Source: Cytobacillus citreus | Lineage (GTDB): Bacteria > Bacillota > Bacilli > Bacillales > Cytobacillaceae | Length of the DNA stretch: 64,000 nucleotides | Direction: 5' to 3' | Assembly: GCF_018343665.1 (NCBI RefSeq) | Contig: NZ_JAGYPM010000002.1 | Span: 661,979 to 725,978 of the forward strand | Shown: one piece after another, positions 63,563-64,000 of the stretch | How the letters are laid out: every line of letters starts with the position of its first letter | How positions within the stretch are numbered: the stretch's first letter is position 1 | Position numbers and translations under genes: made by a program | The notes under the pieces: model-generated | Database searches by the model: none | What the model saw: the letters and a program-made list of their open reading frames with translations, nothing else | Told to the model about the DNA's origin: nothing

Positions 63563-64000
63563 TTGAAAACGGTATACGATTTTAATGTAAAAATGGCGGA
63601 CGGTAATGAAAAATCATTGAGGGATTATGAGGGAAAAACTCTGCTCATAGTGAATACAGCCAGCAAGTGCGGGTTTACTCCCCAGTTTGAAGGACTACAG
63701 AAACTTTACGAAAAATATATGGATCGCGGTCTTGAAATCTTAGGTTTTCCTTGCGATCAATTTAAAAATCAGGAATTCGATAATATTGAGGAAACTCTAC
63801 AGTTTTGCCAAAGCAATTACGGGGTTACATTTCCGATTTTTGCTAAAATTGATGTAAATGGAGGAAACGCACATCCTTTGTATACCTATTTAAAAGAACA
63901 AAAGAGCGGTATTTTGTATAAAAATATTAAATGGAATTTTACAAAATTTCTAGTGGACCGAAACGGACTCGTGGTTGAACGATATTCACCCACAACTGAA
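63563..64000 (+). CDS. Glutathione peroxidase family (3' end beyond window)
   Basis: 146 codons from a TTG at 63563 with AAAGGAGGG 5-6 bases upstream, open to the window edge. Peroxidatic Cys36 in [10 protein letters not shown] (Cys, not Sec), Gln in FPCDQF, and Trp in [11 protein letters not shown] form the family's active site. It is the monomeric BsaA type that reduces hydroperoxides in the cytoplasm, probably with thioredoxin-type donors. About 10-15 residues should be missing at the end. Confidence 0.93.
   Translation, partial: MKTVYDFNVKMADGNEKSLRDYEGKTLLIVNTASKCGFTPQFEGLQKLYEKYMDRGLEILGFPCDQFKNQEFDNIEETLQFCQSNYGVTFPIFAKIDVNGGNAHPLYTYLKEQKSGILYKNIKWNFTKFLVDRNGLVVERYSPTTE

Noticed and set aside
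63563..64000. Glutathione peroxidase as a selenoprotein
   Set aside because: The peroxidatic codon is TGC (Cys) in ASKCGF, with no UGA.
1..64000. CRISPR arrays, tRNA or rRNA genes, BGC-type or toxin-antitoxin modules
   Set aside because: Read for regularly spaced direct repeats, cloverleaf ends and small paired genes; none could be supported.

Overview
The window is AT-rich DNA from a Gram-positive endospore-former-type Bacillus relative (family Bacillaceae). The evidence is strong AGGAGG ribosome binding sites, TTG/GTG starts, a qoxABCD-type quinol oxidase with a Sco assembly factor, a BsuPI protease inhibitor, pssA, and the general gene content. No rRNA, tRNA or CRISPR array was seen. The species cannot be fixed from the sequence alone.

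Layout. 0-6 kb: an IS21-family istA running off the left edge, an ArsR regulator divergent from a small ABM-fold monooxygenase, an IS21-like non-autonomous element, an ECF sigma factor with a probable membrane partner, and an unknown membrane protein. 6-8.3 kb: an orphan molybdenum hydroxylase large subunit. 8.9-12.4 kb: a ribosome-protection antibiotic-resistance pair, a Cfr-type 23S rRNA methyltransferase followed by an Lsa-type ABC-F protein. Each has its own short leader ORF and alternative RNA structures. 12.8-16.6 kb: qoxABCD on the minus strand. 16.9-34.2 kb: a decayed region with broken deoC, nitrilase, SDR, MerR, glyoxalase, catalase, VirB6-like, RND pump and histidine-kinase pieces. 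It also has a dead IS4-family element, a group II intron scrap and four copies of a plasmid-type DNA-binding-gene cassette. Intact genes among the debris are sco, an SDR, a cueP-like gene carrying an in-frame UGA, glpQ and pssA. 34.4-38.6 kb: MBL-fold phospholipase-like enzyme, isochorismatase-like hydrolase, secreted metallophosphoesterase.

39.4-55.8 kb is a secreted-protease locus. A NarL-type sensor kinase/response regulator pair is followed by three very large S8 subtilases (about 1180, 1380 and 1250 residues) and a BsuPI-type protease inhibitor. A shared upstream element with identical -35/-10 spacing precedes each protease region. 56.7-62.9 kb: a MerR/GyrI-like regulator, divergent from a permease, aldehyde dehydrogenase, iron alcohol dehydrogenase and ureohydrolase operon. 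The promoter between them has the 19-bp spacer and dyad of MerR activation. The likely substrate is a guanidino compound. A hollowed-out second copy of this whole module, retaining only its two outer ends, lies between the second and third subtilases. This shows that the protease and catabolic regions were duplicated together and then trimmed. The window ends in a glutathione peroxidase gene.

The points most worth checking are: the UGA at a conserved cysteine codon of the cueP-like gene, followed at SECIS-like distance by a perfect hairpin; the cfr-lsa pair with its leaders; the shared subtilase promoter element; the hollowed-out duplication; and the structured dispersed repeat that supplies stop codons to two genes.
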